A stretch of 9,439 nucleotides of DNA from Caldilineales bacterium (GTDB taxonomy: Bacteria; Chloroflexota; Anaerolineae; JAAEKA01), in contig JAJTXO010000104.1 in the NCBI GenBank assembly GCA_021463315.1, positions 1-9,439 on the forward strand, given 5' to 3'. The translations under genes were made by a program, and so were the position numbers. Under the pieces are notes generated by a model. It saw only the letters and a program-made list of their open reading frames with translations, was not told the DNA's origin and did no database searches. Positions 1-5,032 of the stretch are shown piece after piece (position 1 is the stretch's first letter; each line of letters begins with the position of its first letter).

Positions 1-2
1 GC

Positions 3-827
3 GGCGAGGCGCGCCAGGTAGGCCAGGTGCTGGGCAGCCTGCCCACTGGCACGGCTGAGCCGGTCAAGTGCCCTACCTGCGGCGCCATGAACGCCGCCTC
101 GGCCACCCGCTGCGAAAGCTGCGGCGCGCTGTTGCCCAAGCCGCAGATGGCTCCGCCGCCAGCCGCAGCCAAACCAGCTCAGCCAGCCGGCCGCCTCCCC
201 ATCGGCCTGATCATTGGCCTGGGCCTCGTGTTGGTGATCGCCTGCATCGTCGTGGCGGTGTTGATGGGGGGCAATCGAGGGGGCAAGACGGAGCAGATGA
301 CCGGGCAGGTCAGCGCCGCGACCTGGAAGCGCGTGGTTCTGGTGCAGGCCATGCTGCCAGTGCAGCGGCAGGGCTGGCGGCCGGAGATCCCTAGCAGCGC
401 CACCCTGGGCGATTGCCAGGAGCGGCTCTACCGCACCCTGGACGAGCCGGCCCCCGGCAGCGTCGAGGTATGCGGCACCCCCTACGTCCAGGACACCGGC
501 ACCGGCATGGGCGAGGTGGTGCAGGACTGCCAGTATCAACTGTTCGAGGACTATTGCAGCTACACGGTGCTGGGCTGGCAGGCCATCGCCCCCATCGTCC
601 TGGCTGGGGAGGGGATGAATCCCTCCTGGCCCAGCCAGCGGCTGAACGATCAGCAGCGCGAGGCCGGCCGCGAGGAGGAATACGTGGTGACCTTCCAGAC
701 CGAGAGCGGCCCGGTGCAGTTCACCGTGCCCAATCTGGCGCAATACCAGCAGTTCACCCAGGGCAGCCGCTGGACTTTAGAGATCGATAGCCGTGGGCGG
801 GTGGTCGGCGTGGAAGCAGCGCCATGA
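3..827 (+). CDS. Zinc-ribbon, single-helix membrane protein (5' partial)
   Basis: The reading frame is open to the left edge of the window with no ATG, so the true start probably lies outside; the first possible internal start is GTG at 27. Counting from that GTG, two CxxC knuckles (residues 15-18 and 29-32) form a short zinc ribbon. A Pro/Ala linker and one hydrophobic helix (about 58-80) follow, then a domain of about 185 residues with several cysteines that would lie outside the membrane if the ribbon is cytoplasmic. This layout is common in uncharacterised proteins of Chloroflexota and other environmental bacteria. The specific function is unknown, and I recognise no catalytic motif. The TGA overlaps the next start as ATGA, so the two genes were probably co-translated. 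Composition matches the next two genes, which I read as the original chromosomal background. Confidence 0.75.
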   Translation, partial: GEARQVGQVLGSLPTGTAEPVKCPTCGAMNAASATRCESCGALLPKPQMAPPPAAAKPAQPAGRLPIGLIIGLGLVLVIACIVVAVLMGGNRGGKTEQMTGQVSAATWKRVVLVQAMLPVQRQGWRPEIPSSATLGDCQERLYRTLDEPAPGSVEVCGTPYVQDTGTGMGEVVQDCQYQLFEDYCSYTVLGWQAIAPIVLAGEGMNPSWPSQRLNDQQREAGREEEYVVTFQTESGPVQFTVPNLAQYQQFTQGSRWTLEIDSRGRVVGVEAAP

Positions 828-1045
828 CAGACAGCTCGGCCCAACCCTCAGACTGGTTGGAGCTGAGCGCGCTCACGCCGCGCACACTGCCGGCTGCGGC
901 CGCGCGGCGTCCAGGCCCCCGGTTTCTGGCTGCGCTGCGGCAGGATTGGTCGATCTGGCTGGTGGCCGGCGTGACGCTGGCCAATGGCCTGCTGAGCATC
1001 GCCTCGGTGCTGGCGGTGCGCGTTGCCGAGACCCCCAGACTGTAA
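824..1045 (+). CDS. Short membrane ORF, probable truncated N-terminus of a larger membrane protein
   Basis: This 73-residue ORF starts with ATG overlapping the previous stop (ATGA). Its first ~45 residues are polar and Ala/Pro/Arg-rich. A single hydrophobic segment, about residues 45-67, follows a DWSIWL motif. The protein ends only six residues after that helix. The helix and its GLLS-x-x-SVL pattern remind me of the first membrane segment of multi-helix lysyltransferase-like (DUF2156/MprF-type) membrane proteins, but that is a weak resemblance. The likeliest reading is that a downstream portion was deleted before the stop at 1043. A strong Shine-Dalgarno for the next gene (AACGGAGGT) begins right at this stop. 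It could instead be a genuine small membrane protein. Confidence 0.45.
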   Translation: MTDSSAQPSDWLELSALTPRTLPAAAARRPGPRFLAALRQDWSIWLVAGVTLANGLLSIASVLAVRVAETPRL

Positions 1046-1058
1046 CGGAGGTCTGTCC

Positions 1059-1391
1059 ATGTCGGAAACTGTTCCTCCAGCCGACACCTTCTGGCATCGC
1101 CCCGTCCAGGAATTGGCCGCGCAGCTGAACTCCAGCACGGCCGGCCTGGCCAGCGCCGAAGCGCAGGCGCGTCTTGTCCAGGTTGGCGCCAATGTGTTGG
1201 CGGTCAAGCGCAAGACCACCGCCCTGGGGCTGTTCCTCCGCCAGCTCAAAAGCCCTATCGTCCTGATCCTGCTCTTCGCCACCCTCATATCGGCGCTGCT
1301 CCAGGACTGGACCGACGCGATCATCATCCTGGCTATCGTCGAGCGGCCGCAGCCCCTATCAAGACTGGTTGCGCAGCTTACGGGATCGTGA
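1059..1391 (+). CDS. P-type cation-transporting ATPase, N-terminal fragment (broken)
   Basis: The first ~94 residues match the cation-transporter N-terminal region of P2/P3-type ATPases. There is a FWHRPVQELAAQL start, then the GL-x-x-AEAQARL-x-x-x-G-x-N motif at about 27-46, then the first membrane pair, with KSPIVLILLFATLISALL followed by DW-x-DAIIILAIV. A full enzyme has roughly 850-900 residues with an actuator domain, a DKTGT phosphorylation site and several more helices. All of these are absent. Similarity ends at the GTC codon ending at 1340, and the last ~16 residues are out-of-frame reading into the neighbouring toxin gene. The start is well supported by GGAGG at 1047-1051, seven bases before ATG. 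The fragment cannot transport ions, so I regard it as a pseudogene. The break marks the left border of the TA array. Confidence 0.8.
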   Translation: MSETVPPADTFWHRPVQELAAQLNSSTAGLASAEAQARLVQVGANVLAVKRKTTALGLFLRQLKSPIVLILLFATLISALLQDWTDAIIILAIVERPQPLSRLVAQLTGS

Positions 1392-1635
1392 AGCCCGTGC
1401 TCGTGTGCGCGTTCGGATCGACAGAGTCGCTCTCGGCAACTTCGGCGATTGGAATGCCGTTGGCGACGGTGTTGGTGAACTCCGTATTCACTACGGTCCC
1501 GGATATCGCGTCTACTTCGGACGCCATGGAAACACCCTGGTCATCCTGCTTTGCGGCGGGGACAAGCGCACGCAGACACAGGATATCGAACTGGCAAGGA
1601 ATTACTGGGCAGACTACCAGCAGAGGACAAGATGA
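1369..1635 (+). CDS. RelE/ParE-superfamily toxin (HigB-type addiction-module killer), 5'-truncated
   Basis: The encoded protein carries the hallmarks of the 'putative addiction module killer protein' family: LRDREARARV, then RIDR-x-ALGNFGD, then the very typical ELRIHYGPGYRVYF and LLCGGDK-x-x-Q-x-x-DI segments. Members of this branch are usually RelE-fold toxins that act on translation. The frame stays open upstream of the TTG at 1369 and reads PYQDW just before it, which fits family residues 9-14. No ATG, GTG or TTG lies in frame before the ATPase breakpoint at about 1341-1353. The native first ~10-15 residues were therefore lost where the module joins the ATPase fragment. The gene overlaps its antitoxin by ATGA at 1632-1635. 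Activity is uncertain: the strand containing the family's N-terminal beta element is clipped, and the promoter is gone. Confidence 0.85.
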   Translation: MRSLRDREARARVRVRIDRVALGNFGDWNAVGDGVGELRIHYGPGYRVYFGRHGNTLVILLCGGDKRTQTQDIELARNYWADYQQRTR

Positions 1636-1994
1636 GCGACGCAGCACTACCCTATGAAATTGGCTTATACGAGGATCTAGCCGATCCCGACGAAGCAGCG
1701 GCCTACCTCAACGCGGCGCTGGGAGATGGTGACCAGGAGGTCTTCCTGTTAGCTTTACGCCACGTCACTGAGGCCAGAGGCATAAGCCAGGTTGCTAGAC
1801 AGGCCCGTCTCAACCGAGAAAGCTTGTACAGGATGCTCTCTCCATCAGGCAATCCGCAACTGGCCAGTTTGAACGCCCTGCTGCGCATTGTCGGACTACG
1901 TTTAGCCGTAGAGGTTGAGCAGCAGCAGCCGGTTGGTGTCGGAATCGCTGAGACGCAAGTGGAATACGCCGTTGAGAGCGATGGAACGGCCTAA
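1632..1994 (+). CDS. HigA-like addiction-module antidote protein
   Basis: This 120-residue protein belongs to the 'addiction module antidote' family (Xre-like helix-turn-helix). The DNA-binding core is about residues 50-95: LRHVTEARGISQVARQA, then LNRESLYRMLSP and the characteristic SGNPQLASLNALLRIVGLRLAVEV. The N-terminal region (EDLADPDEAAAYLNAALGDGD) is the usual short helical lead-in. It neutralises the overlapping toxin and normally represses its own operon. I chose the ATG at 1632 because it overlaps the toxin stop as ATGA, although the frame stays open further upstream. The ~25 residues after the core are an unconserved tail rich in Glu, Val and Gly. No promoter survives upstream of the toxin, so expression of this antidote would depend on read-through or an internal promoter. 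Confidence 0.87.
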   Translation: MSDAALPYEIGLYEDLADPDEAAAYLNAALGDGDQEVFLLALRHVTEARGISQVARQARLNRESLYRMLSPSGNPQLASLNALLRIVGLRLAVEVEQQQPVGVGIAETQVEYAVESDGTA

Positions 1995-1996
1995 CC

Positions 1997-2052
1997 ATGT
2001 CTAGTGACTATGTCAATTCGTGTCTGTCGGACGTTGACAGCCAGTATCATCT
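1997..2052 (+). pseudogene. Remnant of a brnA-type antitoxin 5' end
   Basis: From ACCATGTC at 1994 to GACAGCCAG at about 2043, this stretch aligns without gaps to the start of the chimeric antitoxin gene at 3388. The two share ACCATGTC, ATTCG, GTC and GACnTTGACAGCCA at the same distances from the ATG, with about 35 of 50 bases identical by eye. Read from ATG 1997 it gives MSSD...SDVDSQY against MSSS...PDLDSQD. Similarity stops near 2046 and a different gene (higB) continues. I interpret it as the left end of a lost BrnA-type gene joined by deletion to the following toxin. The frame stops within 33 codons. Confidence 0.5.
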
Positions 2053-2255
2053 CAAAAAACCGGGGTCGAGACTTCCGACTGGACTCCGTTGCTTCGCTGG
2101 ATGAGTTGCGCGTGCCACCAGGCAATCAGCTCGAAGCGCTGGCCGGTGACCGTGCAGGCCAGTTCAGCATCCGTATCAACCGGCAATACCGTGTCTGTTT
2201 TGTCTGGACGAACCAGGGACCAGACATGGTGGAGATCGTAGACTATCACCGATGA
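2010..2255 (+). CDS. higB: HigB-family toxin with replaced N-terminus
   Basis: From about 2076 onward the product aligns well with HigB/RelE 'plasmid maintenance killer' toxins and with the intact copy at 7083: LD-S-V-ASLDELRVPPGNQLEAL, then GQFSIRINRQYRVCF and VEIVDYHR. These cover the RelE-fold beta strands, with the catalytic-side Arg residues in the RINRQYRVCF block. HigB normally cleaves mRNA on translating ribosomes. The first ~22 residues do not resemble the family. The expected start of the S-F-x-D-x-x-T type and the two N-terminal helices present in the 7083 copy are missing, and that stretch is shared with a BrnA-type gene start instead. A GTG at 2004 is an alternative start, and no Shine-Dalgarno is evident for either. 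The toxin is probably inactive. HigA follows 21 bases downstream. Confidence 0.75.
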   Translation: MSIRVCRTLTASIISKNRGRDFRLDSVASLDELRVPPGNQLEALAGDRAGQFSIRINRQYRVCFVWTNQGPDMVEIVDYHR

Positions 2256-2276
2256 GATTGTGAAGAGGCTGAGAAG

Positions 2277-2603
2277 ATGGTTCGCATTCCAACCCACCGC
2301 CCCCCGACCCATCCCGGCGAGATGCTGCTAGAGGAATTCCTGCTGCCTATGGGCATCACTCAGCGCCAATTGGCTGATGCCATCCACGTGCCGTACCAGC
2401 GGATCAACGAGATCGTCAACGGCCGGCGTGGCGTCACGCCAGCTACGGCCTTGCGGTTGTCCCGCTTCTTCGACATGTCGCCCGACTTCTGGCTCAACCT
2501 CCAGTTGCGTTGGGACCTGTACCATGCTCAGCAGACAGAAGGCCCGGCGCTGATGGCGATCCAGCCGCGGCGGCCGGCCACCGAGTTGCCAGCGCCGGCA
2601 TAA
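2277..2603 (+). CDS. higA: HigA antitoxin (Xre/VapI family)
   Basis: This 108-residue protein has the HigA signature throughout. The opening THPGEMLLEEFL is followed by a helix-turn-helix (ITQRQLADAIHVPYQRINEIVNGRRGVTPATALRLSR, about residues 27-63). The family-specific FFDMSPDFWLNLQ-x-x-WDLYHA closes the domain. It binds HigB and represses the operon by binding its promoter. The start is supported by AGAGG at 2264-2268, eight bases before ATG. The C-terminal tail is short and Ala/Pro-rich, ending ATELPAPA. Very similar endings occur in three other coding ends of this window (3730, 5962 and 7673). The partner toxin just upstream looks damaged, so this may now be an orphan repressor able to cross-react with the second HigBA locus at 7083. 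Confidence 0.92.
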   Translation: MVRIPTHRPPTHPGEMLLEEFLLPMGITQRQLADAIHVPYQRINEIVNGRRGVTPATALRLSRFFDMSPDFWLNLQLRWDLYHAQQTEGPALMAIQPRRPATELPAPA

Positions 2604-2634
2604 GCGCAGTTGCCAACCTGTTACGCGCTCCCGT

Positions 2635-2862
2635 ATGACAATCCTGCTTGACACGGGCCTGGTCGAGTATTTCAAGGCGCAAGCTGGTGAGCGCGGCTAC
2701 CAGACGTTGATCAACGAGACGCCAGGCCAGGCCGTGGAGCGTGACGATCTGGAAGAGCGTCTGCGGCGCATCGTCCGTGGAGAAGCGATCGACGCGGGGG
2801 TGCGGGCGCACACCCCTGCGCTGGATGTAGCGTTCTCTTCCATATTTCATGTCCAGTCGTAG
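2635..2862 (+). CDS. BrnA antitoxin C-terminal domain fragment with foreign tail
   Basis: Residues 1-58 are nearly identical to the C-terminal half of the intact BrnA at 7991: TILLDTGLVEYFKAQAGERG followed by YQTLINET and QAVERDDLEERLRRIVR. This is the ribbon-helix-helix-like part used for DNA binding and dimerisation in BrnA (PF14384). The N-terminal half (DEYP-x-VTQADLDRA...) is missing. Homology begins abruptly at about 2633 and ends at about 2812; the last ~17 residues are unrelated. A two-residue difference (PG for LR) sits in the otherwise invariant INETLRQ segment. No BrnT lies next to it. This is probably a relic, but the domain could still be made from the ATG at 2635 and interfere with full-length BrnA dimers. 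Confidence 0.6.
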   Translation: MTILLDTGLVEYFKAQAGERGYQTLINETPGQAVERDDLEERLRRIVRGEAIDAGVRAHTPALDVAFSSIFHVQS

Positions 2863-2962
2863 GGCGCACCCCAATCCTCAGGAGCGGTTGGTGTTCGTGA
2901 AGGGTATTGGCGTGAAGGTTGGCAGCCGGCTGTGGATCGGTGGCGTGGAGATCTTCCTATGA
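2849..2962 (+). CDS. Possible 37-residue ORF overlapping phd
   Basis: A small ORF starts with ATG at 2849 and ends in TGA at 2960-2962, overlapping the phd start as ATGA. Its C-terminal half (VKGIGVKVGSRLWIGGVEIF) alternates hydrophobic and glycine residues like real protein rather than random frame. I do not recognise it. It could be the last codons of a gene whose front was lost when the BrnA fragment was joined here, or a chance frame. No good Shine-Dalgarno is seen. Confidence 0.2.
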   Translation: MSSRRAHPNPQERLVFVKGIGVKVGSRLWIGGVEIFL

Positions 2963-3318
2963 AAATCGCATCTTTGGCCGACGTCAAGGCAAAGCTAAGC
3001 GCGTATGTGGACGAATGCCAGACAGAAGGGCCGATTGTGATCACTCGCAATGGCAGGCCGGTGGCGGTATTGCTTGCCCCGCAGAATGACGACGACCTGG
3101 AACGATTGCTCCTGGCGCGCAACCCACGTTTTCAGGCGCTGATGGCTCAGGCAGAGGAAAGCATCAAGACTGGCAAGACGCTCTCCCACGATGAATTCTG
3201 GCGACAAGCTTACCAACGCGCGGACGTACGCGCGGCTGGGCCAGAGGCTGTATCTATCCCCGTAGCTACTCCTGGTATTGCCGAACCGCGCGTTGGCTAT
3301 CAAACGACTGAGGAATGA
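2959..3318 (+). CDS. phd: Phd/YefM-family antitoxin, apparently orphan
   Basis: The first ~45 residues are classic Phd/YefM: MKIASLADVKAKLSAYVDEC, then GPIVITRNGRPVAVLLAP. This N-terminal fold dimerises and binds operator DNA. The remainder (119 residues in all, longer than the usual ~80-90) forms a helical toxin-binding region including LLARNPRFQALMAQAEESIKTG and SHDEFW. A tail of ~30 residues rich in Ala, Val and Thr looks unconserved. GGAG at 2948-2951, seven bases before ATG, supports the start. Normally a Doc, YoeB/RelE or PIN (VapC) toxin follows directly, but none does: the next ORF is another antitoxin 70 bases on. The 3319-3387 gap may hold the last traces of a deleted toxin, but I cannot identify any. 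Confidence 0.88.
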   Translation: MKIASLADVKAKLSAYVDECQTEGPIVITRNGRPVAVLLAPQNDDDLERLLLARNPRFQALMAQAEESIKTGKTLSHDEFWRQAYQRADVRAAGPEAVSIPVATPGIAEPRVGYQTTEE

Positions 3319-3387
3319 CATAGGTTGCACCAGGTTCAGCGACGAAGGCGTTCCGTGATCACATCGGCGACATTGTGGAGTCTGACC

Positions 3388-3672
3388 ATGTCCAGCAGCC
3401 CGTGCGATTCGCGTCCACCGGACCTTGACAGCCAAGACGAGTATCCTGAGGTTACCCAGGCAGATCTGGATCGGGCGACGTTCCGCATCGGTCTCAAGGC
3501 GCCGGTGTCGAAGACAAAGGATGGCGAGCGAGGTCCCGATGGCAATCCAGGTGTGACGAATGATGGTGAGCATGATGATGCCAGCCCCAGCACCCCTGAG
3601 CGGCTCCAAGTGGCTGAAAGCACCTTCGAGTTCTGGGACAACCCAGTCGACGCTGCGTATGACGACCTATGA
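3388..3672 (+). CDS. Chimeric antitoxin: BrnA-type N-terminus joined to a MazE-like C-terminal tail
   Basis: Residues 1-39 match the start of BrnA copies in this window (DEYPEVTQADLDRATFRIGLK). At about 3505 this similarity ends. A Gly/Asp-rich linker leads to a different ending, VAESTFEFWDNPVDAAYDDL. From memory, tails of this FWDN-x-x-DA-x-YD type are found on small antitoxins placed directly before MazF/PemK-type toxins. The stop overlaps a second start: the ATG at 3659 begins a MazF-like MTTYD. So the gene seems to be a fusion of the front of one antitoxin and the toxin-binding end of another. Start choice rests on GGAG at 3377-3380 and on alignment with the remnant at 1997. With its BrnA DNA/dimer domain incomplete and MazF deleted, the present function is doubtful. 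Confidence 0.55.
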   Translation: MSSSPCDSRPPDLDSQDEYPEVTQADLDRATFRIGLKAPVSKTKDGERGPDGNPGVTNDGEHDDASPSTPERLQVAESTFEFWDNPVDAAYDDL

Positions 3673-3682
3673 CGCTAGCTAG
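3659..3682 (+). pseudogene. Seven-codon stub of a MazF/PemK-like toxin
   Basis: ATG at 3659 overlaps the end of the chimeric antitoxin and reads MTTYDAS before TAG. MTTYD or MTTY-x-x-GDVV is a frequent opening of MazF/PemK-type endoribonucleases encoded just after antitoxins with FWDN-type tails. The identification rests on position plus five residues, so it is tentative. The sequence after about 3676 matches the end of a DUF2442 gene, consistent with a deletion that removed the toxin body. Confidence 0.35.
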
Positions 3683-3735
3683 GCGCGCTGGCGGGTGGTG
3701 AAAGACGCGACTGGTGAGCCGGCGCCGGCCTTGAC
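3683..3735 (+). pseudogene. 3'-end remnant of a DUF2442 gene
   Basis: From 3683 to 3730, 38 of 48 bases match the last codons of the intact DUF2442 gene (5911-5958) without gaps: ARWRVVKDATGEPAPA against ARWQVVEDTTGELAPA. The stop of the intact gene (TAG) corresponds to TTG here, so the frame is no longer closed at that point. A 12-bp perfect palindrome of GCCGGC units lies at 3718-3729. Nothing upstream belongs to DUF2442, so only the tail survives the deletion that also removed the MazF body. Confidence 0.55.
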
Positions 3736-3783
3736 AAAGCGCCGGTTGCCGCTGCGGCCACTTGGCGTATGCCCGTATATCAG

Positions 3784-3812
3784 TTGACCATTCCCATGCC
3801 CAATGCTACAAT
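3784..3812 (+). promoter_or_regulatory. Sigma-70-type promoter of hicBA
   Basis: TTGACC at 3784-3789, a 17-bp spacer, and TACAAT at 3807-3812 fit a strong housekeeping promoter, with transcription expected near 3819. The -10 overlaps an 8-bp palindrome, ACAATTGT (3808-3815). A second palindrome, ACGGT-G-ACCGT (3827-3837), lies just downstream. Either could be the site for HicB autorepression. The promoter overlaps an ATG at 3803, so that ATG cannot be the hicB start. Confidence 0.7.
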
Positions 3813-3892
3813 TGTGTCTGAACGGCACGGTGACCGTCAGCGTTGGCAATCCAGCTTTCGCTGCACATACCACCGCATGGAAACTACAGCAC

Positions 3893-4117
3893 ATGGAAAC
3901 CAGGACCAGGGCCCTAGAATTCAACGTCGTGATCGAGAAAGATGAAGATGGCTACTACGTGGCGTCAGTGCCGGCGCTGCGCGGTTGCCACACCCAGGCC
4001 AAGTCGCTGGATGTCCTGATGAAACGCATCAGAGAAGCCATCGAGTTGTGCCTGGAGGTGGAAAGCCCGGTGGTCAATGAATTCATCGGTGTGCAGCGCG
4101 TCGTAGTTGCGGCATGA
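3893..4117 (+). CDS. hicB: HicB-type antitoxin
   Basis: This 74-residue protein has the partially degraded RNase-H fold of HicB: LEFNVVIEKDEDGYYVASVPALRGCHTQAKSLDVLMKRIREAIELCLE. The E-x-DEDGYYVASVP and LRGCHTQA blocks are diagnostic. It binds the HicA toxin and usually regulates the operon. It is shorter than HicB forms carrying a C-terminal helix-turn-helix, so any DNA binding would need another element. The ATG at 3893 is preferred because the promoter lies at 3784-3812 and the family domain begins right after it; upstream in-frame residues look unrelated. The Shine-Dalgarno is weak. The order is antitoxin then toxin, the reverse of the classical hicA-hicB arrangement but common for this short HicB class. 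The 3' end overlaps hicA as ATGA. Confidence 0.92.
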   Translation: METRTRALEFNVVIEKDEDGYYVASVPALRGCHTQAKSLDVLMKRIREAIELCLEVESPVVNEFIGVQRVVVAA

Positions 4118-4338
4118 GCACCTTCCCATCGCTCACGGCTCCCAAACTGATCAAGGCGCTGCGCAAGCTGGGGTTCGAGGTGATCCGCATCAAGGGCAGC
4201 CATCACTTTCTGCAACACCCGGATGGACGTTGCACCGTTGTACCTGTGCATCGCGGCGAGACCATCGGCCGCGGGTTGTTAGCGCAGGTATTGCGTGACT
4301 GCGAGCTGTCGCGCGAGGAACTTCTGGAGAAGCTCTGA
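4114..4338 (+). CDS. hicA: HicA-type mRNA interferase toxin
   Basis: This 74-residue protein has a dsRBD-like fold: KLIKALRKLGFEVIRIKGSHHFLQHPDGR, then VVPVHRGETIGRGLLAQVLRDCELSREE. The GSHH motif at residues 28-31 contains the conserved catalytic histidine of HicA ribonucleases, and the P-x-H-x-GE-x-IGRG-LL block is typical. It cleaves mRNA independently of the ribosome and is held inactive by HicB. It appears intact and full length. The start overlaps the hicB stop (ATGA), giving translational coupling. Just past the stop, GCTCTG (4332-4337) and CAGAGC (4352-4357) could pair as a hairpin, but no U-run follows, so I do not call a terminator. Confidence 0.94.
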   Translation: MSTFPSLTAPKLIKALRKLGFEVIRIKGSHHFLQHPDGRCTVVPVHRGETIGRGLLAQVLRDCELSREELLEKL

Positions 4339-4355
4339 GCAACTTCGTGAACAGA

Positions 4356-4430
4356 GCGGCAACGCCTGAACTGCACACCCACACAGCAACGCGTAGGGCT
4401 TGACCATGAACGCGCGAAGTCGCACGAAGG
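4356..4430 (+). repeat. Dispersed intergenic repeat, copy A
   Basis: GCGGCAACGCCTG..., then CAGCAACGCGnAGGGCT and GAACGCGCGAAGTCGCACGAAGG match the segments downstream of the BrnA copies at 6880-6962 and 8330-8420. Here one substitution turns the repeat's ACG into ATG (4406), creating false early starts for the following ORF. The unit resembles the GCGAAGnCACGAAGG-type dispersed repeats seen in many environmental genomes. Confidence 0.65.
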
Positions 4431-4447
4431 ACGAAACAAGCGAACGA

Positions 4448-4945
4448 ATGACCTTCCAGACGCAAGTCCAGCAACTCAGCAGATCGGACATCAACGAGAT
4501 TTCGCTGCACTACGACAGCGCCGTAGACACCGAACATGGGTCAGGCGATCATTGGATCCTGATGGCTGTTCTGGATAAGCATGGATTTCGCACCAATAGT
4601 CCGATCAGGGCTATCGAGTTGGCTGGAGGAGATCATGACGCTATGGTATCGGCTCCACAAGTAGGACAGATCATCCGCCTGCGATCCTGGCATGGCGTGG
4701 TGCTGGACGTGTTCACCAACGAAGCCGGTAAGACCGTCTTGCGCGTCCAGACGGTGCGCAATGTCTTTCGGCGTCTGAACCCCGAGTTCGTCGAGTTCGA
4801 CCTGGCGCCGGACGCCATCGAGCCGGCCAGCCTGGACGACCTGGAGGCCGAGGTAGCCAGCTACGAGGCGGTCTTGCAGCAGTCGCTTCAGGAGTTGGTC
4901 AGCCACGCCAGAAATGCCGTGCCGTCCACGAAAAACAGCGCTTGA
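4448..4945 (+). CDS. Hypothetical protein, possible beta-barrel plus C-terminal helix
   Basis: I do not recognise this family. Two parts can be seen. Residues 1-65 are mixed polar sequence. From about residue 66 on, a compact segment reads PQVGQIIRLRSWHGVVLDVF, TNEAGKTVLRVQTVRNVFRRLNPEFVEFDL, then a likely helix DDLEAEVASYEAVLQQSLQELV. The middle resembles a small SH3-like barrel of alternating strands. The ATG at 4448 is chosen because 4400 and 4406 lie inside the dispersed repeat. An attractive alternative is ATG 4643, preceded by GGAGGAG at 4625-4631, which would give only the barrel-helix part (100 residues). The longer frame may then be a fusion with older sequence. It sits between two TA modules, and its stop overlaps the mntA promoter. 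No toxin or antitoxin motif is seen. Confidence 0.5.
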   Translation: MTFQTQVQQLSRSDINEISLHYDSAVDTEHGSGDHWILMAVLDKHGFRTNSPIRAIELAGGDHDAMVSAPQVGQIIRLRSWHGVVLDVFTNEAGKTVLRVQTVRNVFRRLNPEFVEFDLAPDAIEPASLDDLEAEVASYEAVLQQSLQELVSHARNAVPSTKNSA

Positions 4946-4970
4946 CCATTTTCGTCCGCAATGCTAATAT
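4942..4970 (+). promoter_or_regulatory. Sigma-70-type promoter of mntA-hepT
   Basis: TTGACC at 4942-4947, a 17-bp spacer, and TAATAT at 4965-4970 place transcription near 4977, about 56 bases before the mntA ATG. The -35 overlaps the stop codon of the preceding gene. The sequence shares TTGACCATT at its left end and CAATGCTA around the -10 with the hicBA promoter, although the spacer centres differ. Confidence 0.7.
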
Positions 4971-5032
4971 CTTCCTGAACGACCCGCGTTGTTATCTTCC
5001 GACCGCTTCCAAAGTTTGCAAAGCAGGCGCTT

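Noticed and set aside
1343..1350. NotI-like GCGGCCGC at the ATPase/toxin junction as a cloning scar
   Set aside because: An 8-mer of this kind is not surprising in GC-rich DNA. Kept only as a reason to check read support at the junction.
2034..2050. TTGACA at 2034 with TATCAT at 2045 as a higB promoter
   Set aside because: The spacing is only 5 bases. The TTGACA is part of the BrnA coding remnant (GACAGCCA), which also occurs at 3424.
2995..3609. Minus-strand ORF of 204 codons
   Set aside because: It is antisense to phd and the chimeric antitoxin, which have clear family matches. No ribosome site or family pattern is seen on the minus strand.
4400..4447. Earlier starts (4400 and 4406) for the unknown protein
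   Set aside because: Both fall inside the dispersed repeat, whose other copies carry ACG at the 4406 position.
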